From Massilia sp. HP4 (lineage in GTDB: Bacteria; Pseudomonadota; Gammaproteobacteria; Burkholderiales; Burkholderiaceae_D): 64,000 nt of DNA. Shown here piece by piece: positions 35,254-43,518 of the stretch (position 1 is its first letter; each line of letters starts with the position of its first letter). The notes beneath the pieces were generated by a model. It saw only the letters and a list, made by a program, of their open reading frames with translations. It was not told the origin of the DNA and did not search any database. The position numbers were made by a program, and so were the translations under genes. Location: contig NZ_STGG01000070.1 in assembly GCF_005222695.1 (NCBI RefSeq), positions 62,001 to 126,000 of the forward strand, in the 5' to 3' direction.

Positions 35254-35976
35254 TTACTCCTTCAAAGACGAAAATTGTTCTGTTGCCAGCGGCTGCAGTG
35301 CGGGCCCCGGCGCTGGGGCAGGGTCCGGTTCGGCCACCCGGTCCGAGGCGCGGCGTCCGGTACGGCGCAGGGCGGCGGCCAGCAGGGCGACCACGGCCCA
35401 GCCCCACAGCAGCGGGTCGATCACGGCATCCCACAGGTTGCCGGTCGGCAGGCGCAGCAGGGCGAAGAGGGCGAGCGCGCCGAGCAGGCTCGCCGCCGGA
35501 CCGCGCGCATGGCCGCGCACGATCGCCAGCACGCAGCCGAGCGCCGCGACGATGCCGAACAGCGGCGCCGCTGCCGCGCCGAAGCCGGCGTAATAGAAGC
35601 CGCGCGCCAAGAAGCCGACGGCGTCGATGTACAGCAGGGCGCCGACGACGACGAGCACCCCGGCCAGCGCCTGCGGCATGGCCTGGCTGCGGCGGATGCC
35701 GTTCCAGCGCTCGGCCAGGCGCAACAGGCAGCAGCCAACCAGCAGGCCGCTCGGGTACTGGAAGGCCAGGCCCAGCCACCAAGCCGGCGACAGCTCGCCC
35801 GGCAGGGCCATTGCCGCCAGCGACACGGCCAGCACCGTCGCCAGCGCCACGCGCGACATTTGGGCCGATTGCGGGACCAGGCGGCGCCACAGCGCGCACG
35901 CCAGGGTGGCAAGCACGATGGCCCAGCCCAGGCGGCCGTACAGGATTTGCAGGGAAAGATCCGGCAGGTTCATCAC
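35254..35976 (-). CDS. Membrane protein of unknown function
   Basis: 240 aa with six or seven hydrophobic segments (for example LGWAIVLATLACALW, ALATVLAVSLAAMALPG, AGVLVVVGALLYIDAVGFLA, LWGWAVVALLAAAL) and a Pro/Ala-rich cytoplasmic tail. No family recognised. Its ATG overlaps the stop of the upstream sialidase-fold gene (ATGA), and the next membrane protein starts 4 bp after its stop, so the three are surely cotranscribed and probably act together at the inner membrane. Confidence 0.75.
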   Translation of the reverse strand: MMNLPDLSLQILYGRLGWAIVLATLACALWRRLVPQSAQMSRVALATVLAVSLAAMALPGELSPAWWLGLAFQYPSGLLVGCCLLRLAERWNGIRRSQAMPQALAGVLVVVGALLYIDAVGFLARGFYYAGFGAAAAPLFGIVAALGCVLAIVRGHARGPAASLLGALALFALLRLPTGNLWDAVIDPLLWGWAVVALLAAALRRTGRRASDRVAEPDPAPAPGPALQPLATEQFSSLKE

Positions 35977-37136
35977 ATCGTGCCTCCAGCCTGGATGCGG
36001 TAGCGGTGGTGGGCGATCGCCTGGCGCTGCCAGGTATAGGTGACGTGCAGTTCGTCGCCGACCTGCTGCAGGGTCGGATACGAGAATTCGTCGCCGGCCT
36101 TGCCCCTGGCGATGTCGGCGACCGTGCGCCAGCTGCGCATGTCTTCCGAGATCGACAGGCGCAGGACGCTGCGCGCCGAGGCGTCGTCCGCCGCGTGATT
36201 GTGCAGCATCAGGAACTGGCCGCTGGCCAGGCGAATCGCCGCCATCGAGGTGTTATGGTTCGGCAGGTCGAGCGCCGGCAGGTCTTGCCAGCTGGCGCCG
36301 CCGTCGATACTCGTCGCATGCTGCATGCGGCGCGCTTCGCTGTCGTCGCGCAGCAGGGCGCGCACCTCGGTCTTCGAGACGGCCACGATGGCCGGCTGCA
36401 GGGTCGAGGTGGTCTGGCCGATGCGCGCCAGCGAGGTCGGGTTGCCCTGGGCGTCGAAGGCCATCAGCATCGGATACTTGTTGCCGATCTCGAAATAGAC
36501 CGGCAGCCACCAGCCGCCATCGCTGAGCGCCAGCGGCGAGGTACGCACCAGGGCGCTGGTATTGAATAGCGGCGAAGTCGGCAGCACGCGGCGCATGCGG
36601 AAGCTGGCGCCCTGGTCTTGCGACACGATATGGGCGATGCGCGATGCGGCCCAGCCGCCCAGGCCGGTGGCCACCACGTACAGGTGGATCTTGCCGTCGC
36701 GGTCGGTCCAGGCGACCGGATTGCCGATGCGGCGCACGCCGAAGCCCAGTTCGGCGCCCAGCGATTCGCGGCTGGCGACCACCCACGGCGCGCTCCAGGC
36801 GCCATTGGCCCAGGTCGAGGCATACACCTTGACGTCGGGGCCGCTCTCGCGGCTGCCGGCCCACCAGAAGGCCAGCATGCGGTTGCCCGGCAGCGGCGTC
36901 ATCGAACTGGCGTGGGCCGACGGCATGCCGTGCGGTGCGGGGATATGGGTGCTGGACAGCTCGGTGAGCGTCACCGGACCGCCATGGGCGGCGCCGGCCA
37001 GGCTCGGCTGGGCGGCGGCGTGAGCGCTGCGCATCCAGCGCAGGCCTTCGGCGCCGAGCATGAGCAGCACGAGCAACACACAGCCGAGCAAGACGAGATT
37101 GCGGGGGCGCGGCTGAGGGATCTGGGGATTCTCCAT
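35973..37136 (-). CDS. Membrane-anchored sialidase/BNR-fold protein
   Basis: 387 aa from ATG 37136. A single N-terminal anchor or uncleaved signal (NLVLLGCVLLVLLMLGAEGL) is followed by a six-bladed propeller of the sialidase_2 type: MPSAHASSMTPLPGNRMLAF, WAGSRESGPDVKVYAS, RIGNPVAWTDRDGKIHLYVV, VSQDQGASFRMRR and SIDGGASWQDLPAL (Asp-box-like SxDGGxxW), with NHNTSMAAIRLASGQFLMLH. The family includes exo-sialidases and related sugar hydrolases; true sialidase activity is not shown. First gene of an operon with two membrane proteins, suggesting surface-polysaccharide work (inference). Confidence 0.8.
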   Translation of the reverse strand: MENPQIPQPRPRNLVLLGCVLLVLLMLGAEGLRWMRSAHAAAQPSLAGAAHGGPVTLTELSSTHIPAPHGMPSAHASSMTPLPGNRMLAFWWAGSRESGPDVKVYASTWANGAWSAPWVVASRESLGAELGFGVRRIGNPVAWTDRDGKIHLYVVATGLGGWAASRIAHIVSQDQGASFRMRRVLPTSPLFNTSALVRTSPLALSDGGWWLPVYFEIGNKYPMLMAFDAQGNPTSLARIGQTTSTLQPAIVAVSKTEVRALLRDDSEARRMQHATSIDGGASWQDLPALDLPNHNTSMAAIRLASGQFLMLHNHAADDASARSVLRLSISEDMRSWRTVADIARGKAGDEFSYPTLQQVGDELHVTYTWQRQAIAHHRYRIQAGGTM

Positions 37137-37464
37137 TCGCTTCCAGTAGAGGGAACCCAGCAGCTGCGTCCTGCACTGGCGGGCTCTGACATCGAGGGTC
37201 CCGGGAGCGATGCTGTCACGCTGCGGGATTGCTGACGCTAAATAGCCGGCCAGCAAAAGGCGCTATCGTACCGGAAAGCCGCGAAAAACACATCAGGCAG
37301 AGGCCAGAATCGCGCTGAAATTCGCGTCGTTACGCGTCGCTGCCACCGAAAGACCGGCAGATCATGGCAAGCTTGCCAACGAATCTTGCGCTTCTCGGCA
37401 ATTTTTTGATAACAGGCACGACACTCGGCCTATACTTGCGGTTTCGACAGCCTTGGCATGCCGC
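37137..37464. promoter_or_regulatory. Divergent intergenic region, no gene
   Basis: 328 bp between the sialidase-fold operon (minus) and the MBL-fold lipoprotein (plus). On the plus strand TTGATA (37406-37411) and TATACT (37431-37436) could be promoter boxes for the lipoprotein gene, but the 19-bp spacer is long. Nothing else recognisable. Confidence 0.4.
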
Positions 37465-38601
37465 ATGCGTACTTTACCCGCATACCTCATCTTGTTCCTT
37501 GCCCTGCTCGGGACGGGATGTGCGAACCAAAATCCTTATTTCGACTCAAGCAAGTCGCATCACCGGCCTGAAGGCTTTGCCAACAACTATCCGAACAATC
37601 CGGCCTACCAGCGGCCCCAGCTCGGCTTTTTCGAGGGCTGGGCGGCGCGCATCAAGAACTGGACACAAGACGAATCGGTGCGCGCGCCAAGCGCGCCGAT
37701 CCCGACCGTGGCGCCCGATCTTGCCTTCATACACGCCAACCGCGACACGCCGGCGCTGACCTGGATCGGGCATGCGACCTTCCTGTTCCAGACCGGCACC
37801 GGCGTCAATATCCTGCTCGACCCGGTGTTCGACGAACGCGCTTCGCCGCTGTCCTTCGCCGGCCCGAAAAGGCACCAGCCGCCGGGCGTGGCGATCGCCG
37901 ACCTGCCGCGCATCGACGTCATCCTGATCAGCCACTCGCACTACGACCACCTGTCGCGCGATTCGCTGCGCCAGCTGTACCGGCAGGCCGGCGGCCCGCC
38001 GCTGCTGGTGGCGCCGTTGGGCGTCGATATCTGGCTCGAAAAGAACGTGACCGGCGGCGACCGCTCTCGCATCGTCAAGCTGGACTGGTGGGACAAGACG
38101 GTCTACCAGGGGCTCGAACTGCACCTGCTGCCGGTGCACCACTGGTCGGCGCGCTCGCTGTGGGACCGCAACGAAACGCTGTGGGGCGGCTTCGCGGTGA
38201 CCCGGCCCGGGTTCTCGTTCTTCTTCTCGGGCGACCTCGGGTATTCGAAGGATATCCAGGACATCGCCGCGCGTTTCGACGGCTTCGACCTGGCGGCGGT
38301 GGGCATCGGCGCCTACCAGCCGATCTGGTACCGCAATTCGCACGTCAGCCCGGACGAAGCGGTGCGCATCCACCGCGAGCTGCGCATCGAGCGCAGCGTC
38401 GGCATGCACTGGGGGACGTATCCGATGGGGCAGGAGCGGCTGGGCCAGGCCGCGATCGACCTGGCCATCGCGCGCAAGGCGCAGGGCGTGGCCGACGATG
38501 CGTTTTTTGTCATGAAGATCGGGGAGACGTACCGGCCGCCGTCGCCGCCGCCGTCCCCACCGCCGTCCGCACCGCCGTCCGCACCGCCGTCCGCACGATA
38601 G
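37465..38601 (+). CDS. MBL-fold metallohydrolase lipoprotein (NAPE-PLD/UlaG-like)
   Basis: 378 aa from ATG 37465; a TTG four codons earlier is less likely. The lipoprotein signal ends in LLGTGC (Cys near residue 19). The metallo-beta-lactamase fold is evident: ALTWIGHATFLFQTGTGVNI, the zinc motif SHSHYDHLSRDSL, VPVHHWSARSLWDRN, FFFSGDLGYSKDI and VGMHWGTYPMGQE. The pattern resembles NAPE-phospholipase D and related phosphodiesterases. The C-terminus is an odd Pro/Ser tail encoded by a 12-bp tandem repeat. Likely outer-membrane or periplasmic; substrate unknown. Confidence 0.88.
   Translation: MRTLPAYLILFLALLGTGCANQNPYFDSSKSHHRPEGFANNYPNNPAYQRPQLGFFEGWAARIKNWTQDESVRAPSAPIPTVAPDLAFIHANRDTPALTWIGHATFLFQTGTGVNILLDPVFDERASPLSFAGPKRHQPPGVAIADLPRIDVILISHSHYDHLSRDSLRQLYRQAGGPPLLVAPLGVDIWLEKNVTGGDRSRIVKLDWWDKTVYQGLELHLLPVHHWSARSLWDRNETLWGGFAVTRPGFSFFFSGDLGYSKDIQDIAARFDGFDLAAVGIGAYQPIWYRNSHVSPDEAVRIHRELRIERSVGMHWGTYPMGQERLGQAAIDLAIARKAQGVADDAFFVMKIGETYRPPSPPPSPPPSAPPSAPPSAR
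38535..38594 (+). repeat. 12-bp tandem repeat at the 3' end of the MBL-fold gene
   Basis: Three perfect copies of ACCGCCGTCCGC (38559-38594), preceded by degenerate units, encode the Pro-Pro-Ser-Ala tail. Unit length is a multiple of three, so copy changes would alter tail length without a frameshift. Confidence 0.8.
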
Positions 38602-38604
38602 CGA

Positions 38605-39717
38605 TCAGGTTTGCGGCGCGCGCAAGGTCAGCTTGAGAATCTCGCCCGGCTGCCATAGCCGCATGCGCGGCCCCCAGCCGCCGGCGCCGCGGCTGATCAG
38701 CAGCTGCATATCGCCTTCGCGGTGCACGCCCACCAGGTGCGGAAACTCGCGCTGGACCAGGTAGCTGAACGGCCAGATCTGGCCGCCGTGGGTGTGCCCC
38801 GACAGCATCAGGCTCACGCCTTCCCTGGCAGCGCGCTCGACCAGGCCGGGCGCCGGGATGTGCGCCAGCAAGATGGTGGCGCCTTCCAGGCGGCTCGGGA
38901 TCGTGCGTCCCAGTCCGGCGTAGATGTCGCCGCCGCCACGCATGGCGCGGCCGATGTCGTCCAGGCCCGCCAGGTGCAGGCCGGGCGCGATCTCGACCCG
39001 TTCGTCGCGCAGCCATTTGACGCCGCCGGCGGCGAATTCGGCGATCGTGCCGCCGGCGTCGCCATAGTATTCGTGGTTGCCCGTCACCGCCCATATGCCC
39101 AGCGGCGCGCGCAGGCGTCGCAAGACCGGCGCCAGCTGGTCGTCGTTGATCGGCTCGTCCTCGACCTGGTCGCCCAGCATCACGACCACGCTTGGGGCCA
39201 GCGCATTGATCTGGTCGATCCGCTTGCCGAGCCAGGCGGCGCGGCGCTGCGCGCCCAGGTGGGTATCGCTGATCGCAACCAGGGTCATGCCGTCCAGATC
39301 CTTCGGCAGGCCGGCCAGCGTCAGTTCGTGTGCGACGATGGCCGGGGCGCGCACGGCCTGGAAGATGGCGAAGGCGCTGATCGACACGCCGGCGATGGCG
39401 CCGGCCGCAAGGATCCGAGGCGCCCACTGGCGCAGCCAGAGCCCGAAGCCGGTCACGAGATCGGCCACCAGCAGGTATTGCGTCATGACGAACAGGACGC
39501 CGAGCCAGGTCATGGCGAATTGGCCCGGCCACCAGCGCCAGTCGAGGGCGGCGTCGCCCAGCCGCACCCCGAACAGGTAGACGGCCCAGACGACGACAGC
39601 GCCCAGCCACCACCAGCGCGCGCCGATCCGCTTGCGCACCGGCGCGAGCGCATACAGGCGGTGCGCCACATAGAAGTGCATCAGCGTGCCGATGCCATTG
39701 AGGATGAGTGAAAACAT
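38605..39717 (-). CDS. Membrane-bound metallophosphoesterase (YkuE-like)
   Basis: 370 aa. Three or four N-terminal membrane helices (residues ~1-120) precede a calcineurin-like phosphoesterase domain: VAISDTHLG, VVMLGDQVEDE, WAVTGNHEYYGD, ILLAHIPAPGL and LMLSGHTHGGQIWPFSYLVQ. The complete two-metal site is present. Relatives act on lipid-linked or UDP-linked intermediates; substrate unknown. Its stop is 3 bp from the stop of the convergent MBL-fold gene. Confidence 0.9.
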   Translation of the reverse strand: MFSLILNGIGTLMHFYVAHRLYALAPVRKRIGARWWWLGAVVVWAVYLFGVRLGDAALDWRWWPGQFAMTWLGVLFVMTQYLLVADLVTGFGLWLRQWAPRILAAGAIAGVSISAFAIFQAVRAPAIVAHELTLAGLPKDLDGMTLVAISDTHLGAQRRAAWLGKRIDQINALAPSVVVMLGDQVEDEPINDDQLAPVLRRLRAPLGIWAVTGNHEYYGDAGGTIAEFAAGGVKWLRDERVEIAPGLHLAGLDDIGRAMRGGGDIYAGLGRTIPSRLEGATILLAHIPAPGLVERAAREGVSLMLSGHTHGGQIWPFSYLVQREFPHLVGVHREGDMQLLISRGAGGWGPRMRLWQPGEILKLTLRAPQT

Positions 39718-39850
39718 GCGTACTTACGCCGGAACCTGGCCGGCCTTGGTAGTCCAGAACCGGGCAATCATAGCGGGAACGCAATGTTCATGTCGCCGGG
39801 AATTATCTTGACGTTTATACTGCCTTGTCCCCGTCCACCACGACCGTCCA

Positions 39851-40612
39851 GTGAAAGAATTGCTCAGCGCGACCGCGCACATCCTGCTTCTTCTTCCCAC
39901 CGGCCTGTTCCTGCTGATTGCCCTTGGCCTGCTGCTGCGCCGGCGCTGGCGACGCTTTGGCAACATCGTCGCCGGTGGCGCGCTGGCGCTGTTGGCCTTC
40001 TTGTCGAGTAATGCCGGCGCGCGCTTGCTGGTCGCGCCACTCGATGCGATGACGACACCGCTGCGCTCGCCCGAGAACACGGACGCGCAGGCGATCGTGG
40101 TGCTGTCTGCCGGCCGGCTGCAAGAGGCGCCCGAGTATGGCGATCGCGACATCCCGGACTATATCGCCCTGGGGCGCCTGCGCTACGCGGCCCATCTGCA
40201 CCGGCGCACCGGCCTGCCGATCCTGGTGACCGGCGGCGAGCCGCGCCCGGGCGCCGCGAGTCTTGCCGATGCGATGGCCCGCGCACTACGCGAGGATTTC
40301 GGGGTGCCGGTGCGCTGGATCGAGAAGCGCGCGCGCAACACGGCGGAGAATGCCGCCTTCAGCGCCGCGCTGCTACGCCCGGATGGCGTCGAGCGCGTGC
40401 TGCTGGTGACCGATGCGATGCATATGGAACGCGCCCGCACCGTGTTCCAGCGCGGCGGACTGCAGGTGACGGACGCGCCGACGATGTTCTTCGGCGACCA
40501 GGCACGCGGCATCGGCGCCTGGCTGCCGAGCGCCGAAGGCATGCGCCGCTCGTGGTATGCGTCGTATGAGCTGCTCGGGATTGCCTGGTATCGCCTCGGA
40601 GGGCGGGAATAA
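39851..40612 (+). CDS. DUF218/YdcF-ElyC-family membrane protein
   Basis: 253 aa from a GTG (39851). Two N-terminal hydrophobic segments precede a DUF218 domain: AQAIVVLSAGRLQEAPEY, ALGRLRYAAHLHRRTGLPIL, VTGGEPRPG, EKRARNTAENAAFSAALL and VLLVTDAMHMERARTVFQ. ElyC and SanA relatives in enterobacteria affect cell-envelope (peptidoglycan/enterobacterial antigen) integrity. Convergent with recJ, with only 2 bp between stops. The start is uncertain because no strong Shine-Dalgarno is visible. Confidence 0.88.
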   Translation: MKELLSATAHILLLLPTGLFLLIALGLLLRRRWRRFGNIVAGGALALLAFLSSNAGARLLVAPLDAMTTPLRSPENTDAQAIVVLSAGRLQEAPEYGDRDIPDYIALGRLRYAAHLHRRTGLPILVTGGEPRPGAASLADAMARALREDFGVPVRWIEKRARNTAENAAFSAALLRPDGVERVLLVTDAMHMERARTVFQRGGLQVTDAPTMFFGDQARGIGAWLPSAEGMRRSWYASYELLGIAWYRLGGRE

Positions 40613-40614
40613 TC

Positions 40615-42318
40615 CTAGGCCGGTTCCGCGTGCTCGACCAGCAACTGCACCTTGGTCACCCCATTGTACTCATTGGCATCGAGCCTGAACGCGACCCGCG
40701 CCCGTTCCGGCAAACTCTCCGGATGCCCGAACCAGATCGCATCGTAGCGGCGGCCGTTCTTTTCCAGCAGCAGTTTCAGGTGGCGCTCTTTCAGGATGCG
40801 CTGGCTGACCACGCGGAATTCGTCGCAGAACACGGGGGGCGCAAAGCCCTGGCCCCAGACCTGGTCGTCCATCAGCGCGATGAACTGGGTCGAATAGAAC
40901 TCGTCTTCGAGCGGACCGTCGGTCTCGACGATGCGCTCGAGCTGGGCCTCGGTCAGCCAGGCCTGGCCGACCGCCTCGAAAGCCTGGCAGAAGTGGCCGA
41001 AGGCGTCATGGCGGATCGACAGGCCGGCCGCCATCGCGTGGCCGCCGAACTTGTCGATCAGGCCAGGCACGCGCTTGGACACCAGGTCGAGCGCGTCGCG
41101 CAGGTGGAAGCCCGGGATCGACCTGCCCGAACCCTTGATCCAGCCATCGCCGGCAGGGGCGAAGGTGATCGTCGGCCGGTAGAATTTTTCCTTCAGGCGC
41201 GACGCGACGATGCCGATCACGCCCTGGTGCCAGCCGTCGTCGAACACGGCGATGGTGCTGGCGCTGGTGGGCTCGAAGCTGTCGAGGTGGATGAGGGCGG
41301 TGTCCTGCATCTCGGCCTCGATCTCGCGCCGCTTGAGGTTGATCTCGTTGAGCTGCTGGGCGATGGCCCAGGCGCGGCCCTCGTCGTCGGTGGTCAGGCA
41401 CTCGATGCCAAGCGCCATGTCTTCCAGCCGGCCGGCGGCGTTCAGGCGCGGACCGACGGCAAAACCCAGGTCGAACGGCGAGGCGCAGCGCGCTTCGCGG
41501 CCGGCCACGCGAAACAGCGCCGCCACTCCAGCGTGCATGCGGCCGGCGCGCATGCGTTTGAGGCCTTGCGCGACCAGGATGCGGTTGTTGGCGTCGAGCT
41601 TGACCACGTCGGCCACGGTACCCAGCGCCACCAGGTCGAGCAGGTTGTCGAGCTTCGGTTGCGTCTGGGCGTCGAACACGCCACGCCGGCGCAGCTCGGC
41701 GCGCAGCGCCAGCAGCACGTAGAACACGACGCCGACGCCGGCCAGGTGCTTGCTCGGGAAGCCGCACTCGGGCTGGTTCGGGTTGACGATCACGCGCGCC
41801 GGCGGCAGGGCGTCGCCCGGCAGGTGATGGTCGGTGACGACCACCTCGATATTGCGGCGGTTGGCCTCGAGTACGCCCTCGATGCTGGCGATGCCGTTGT
41901 CGACGGTGACGATGATGTCGGGGTTCTTTTCGCGCGCGGTGATCTCGACGATCTCGGGCGTCAGGCCATAGCCGTGCACCACGCGGTTGGGGACGAAATA
42001 GTCGACTTGCGCGCCCATCGCGCGCAGGCCGCGCAGGGCGACCGCGCAGGCGGTGGCGCCGTCGCAGTCGTAGTCGGCGACGATGGTCATGCGCTTGCCG
42101 GCCTGGATGGCGTCGGCCAGGAAGACGGCGGCCGCGTCGATGTGCAAGAGGCCGGCCGGCGGCGACAGCGCCGCCAGCTCGCTCGAGAGCTCGCGCACAT
42201 GCTCCAGGCCGCGCGCGGCGTAGATGCGCGCGAGCACCGGGTGGACGCCATCCTGGCGCAGCAGTTCCGAGATGCGGAACGGGCAGGGGCGGGTGGAGAT
42301 GCGGGTCTTGGTGGTCAA
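40615..42318 (-). CDS. recJ: Single-stranded-DNA-specific exonuclease RecJ
   Basis: 567 aa, normal for RecJ. The DHH phosphoesterase motifs are seen as IVADYDCDGATACAVALRG, VTVDNGIAS and VVTDHHLPGD. The DHHA1 motif is FGGHAMAAGLSI, and a C-terminal OB-like domain follows. RecJ degrades 5' single-stranded DNA in recombinational and mismatch repair. The RpfE-type gene ends 7 bp upstream of its start, so the two are probably cotranscribed. Confidence 0.97.
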   Translation of the reverse strand: MTTKTRISTRPCPFRISELLRQDGVHPVLARIYAARGLEHVRELSSELAALSPPAGLLHIDAAAVFLADAIQAGKRMTIVADYDCDGATACAVALRGLRAMGAQVDYFVPNRVVHGYGLTPEIVEITAREKNPDIIVTVDNGIASIEGVLEANRRNIEVVVTDHHLPGDALPPARVIVNPNQPECGFPSKHLAGVGVVFYVLLALRAELRRRGVFDAQTQPKLDNLLDLVALGTVADVVKLDANNRILVAQGLKRMRAGRMHAGVAALFRVAGREARCASPFDLGFAVGPRLNAAGRLEDMALGIECLTTDDEGRAWAIAQQLNEINLKRREIEAEMQDTALIHLDSFEPTSASTIAVFDDGWHQGVIGIVASRLKEKFYRPTITFAPAGDGWIKGSGRSIPGFHLRDALDLVSKRVPGLIDKFGGHAMAAGLSIRHDAFGHFCQAFEAVGQAWLTEAQLERIVETDGPLEDEFYSTQFIALMDDQVWGQGFAPPVFCDEFRVVSQRILKERHLKLLLEKNGRRYDAIWFGHPESLPERARVAFRLDANEYNGVTKVQLLVEHAEPA

Positions 42319-42325
42319 GTGGCGG

Positions 42326-43342
42326 TCAGGTCAGTAAGTCGAGTGTCGGGCTGCGCCAGAATTTGCGCTGCGCCATCGCGGTGGTCGTCGCTTCGAGCAG
42401 CCCTTCGCGGCTGGACAGCACCAGGCGCAGCGACTTCACGCGGCCATCCTTGACGGCGGCCAGCAGCGGCGCGAACAGGGATTCTTCGAGGTGCTGCATG
42501 CCTTGCAGCCAGCCGTTCCAGTCGGCGGCCAGCGCGGCCTCGCCGAGGGTACCGGCCACCACCAGGCCGTCTTGCGCCAGCACCCCGTCCAGGCGCTCGA
42601 GCGTATCGAGGCGCTGGGTGCTCATCGCAGCCAGCCAGCCGGGGACGGCGTAGCTGGCCATCGGTGTGGGGCGGGCCGGCGCTTGCGTGGCCGCGCCCCA
42701 CACCCAGAACGCGTTCACCACCGGCAGCCGGCGCGCCTCGCGCGCGGCATTGACGGGGTGCGCATGCCAGGCCATCTGCACCTCGTTCTGCAGCCGGCGG
42801 TAGGCTTGCGCCTGGGCGCCCTTGGGCATGAAGTCGGTCAGGTCCATATTGGCGACAGTATCCGGGCTGGCGGTGTCGAAACCCGTCCAGTCGTCGGCGC
42901 GCAGGAACCAGGTGTGGGCGTCGCCGTAGTGCAGTTCGTGGCCGATCTCTTCGCACAGGCTGCGCGCCGCTTCGAACAGGGCGCGGCCGTCTTCGTCGCT
43001 CAGGATGACCTGCCGGATATCGGCCATCATGAGGTGGCTGCGCGCGATCTGGATGTGGGCCGGCGTGACGATATGCCAGCGGCCGGCGCCAGGATCGAGC
43101 TCCAGCCCGCGCATGGCGGCGACGGCGAAGGGCGCCCGACCGTCATGGCCAAGGCCCAGCGCGCGCGCCAGCCAGCTTTCGTGCGGCAGGGCGTGGGCGA
43201 GGTCTGGCCGCGGGGCGCGTTCGACCTTCGAGGTGCGCGATAGCAGCGCACCCAGGGCCGGCGCCTGCAGGGCGCGGATCAGGTCGGGAGCGAATTCGGG
43301 GAGCGGAAGAGCGAACGGCAGGACAAGCGTAATATGAGCCAT
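42326..43342 (-). CDS. RpfE-type/phosphoglycerate mutase-like protein of unknown function
   Basis: 338 aa, soluble. It matches the betaproteobacterial proteins usually labelled regulatory protein RpfE type or 2,3-bisphosphoglycerate-independent mutase-like: LVLPFALPLPEFAPDLIRAL, HIVTPAHIQIARSHLMM, GDAHTWFLRADDWTGFDT, PVNAAREARRLPVVNAFWVW and SYAVPGWLAAM. I see no phosphatase metal motif. The location next to recJ is conserved in relatives as far as I recall. No biochemical role can be assigned. Confidence 0.8.
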   Translation of the reverse strand: MAHITLVLPFALPLPEFAPDLIRALQAPALGALLSRTSKVERAPRPDLAHALPHESWLARALGLGHDGRAPFAVAAMRGLELDPGAGRWHIVTPAHIQIARSHLMMADIRQVILSDEDGRALFEAARSLCEEIGHELHYGDAHTWFLRADDWTGFDTASPDTVANMDLTDFMPKGAQAQAYRRLQNEVQMAWHAHPVNAAREARRLPVVNAFWVWGAATQAPARPTPMASYAVPGWLAAMSTQRLDTLERLDGVLAQDGLVVAGTLGEAALAADWNGWLQGMQHLEESLFAPLLAAVKDGRVKSLRLVLSSREGLLEATTTAMAQRKFWRSPTLDLLT

Positions 43343-43518
43343 CCCGCTATTCTAGGCCAAAATCGGCCGCTCGGCGGGTTCGATCTTGGCTTGCCGACAG
43401 GCGTTTGCACATGGTTTTTTGATAATCCGCGCCACAAAAGTGGTTTGTCTGGCAAACTGCCGGGTTGGCGAAGCCAGAAGAACAAGAACCGAACGGATAG
43501 CGTGAGCAATACCCAACC

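Noticed and set aside
38510-39784. Longer frame over the metallophosphoesterase gene in another phase
   Set aside because: The frame at 38605-39717 has the full set of phosphoesterase motifs; the longer one has none.
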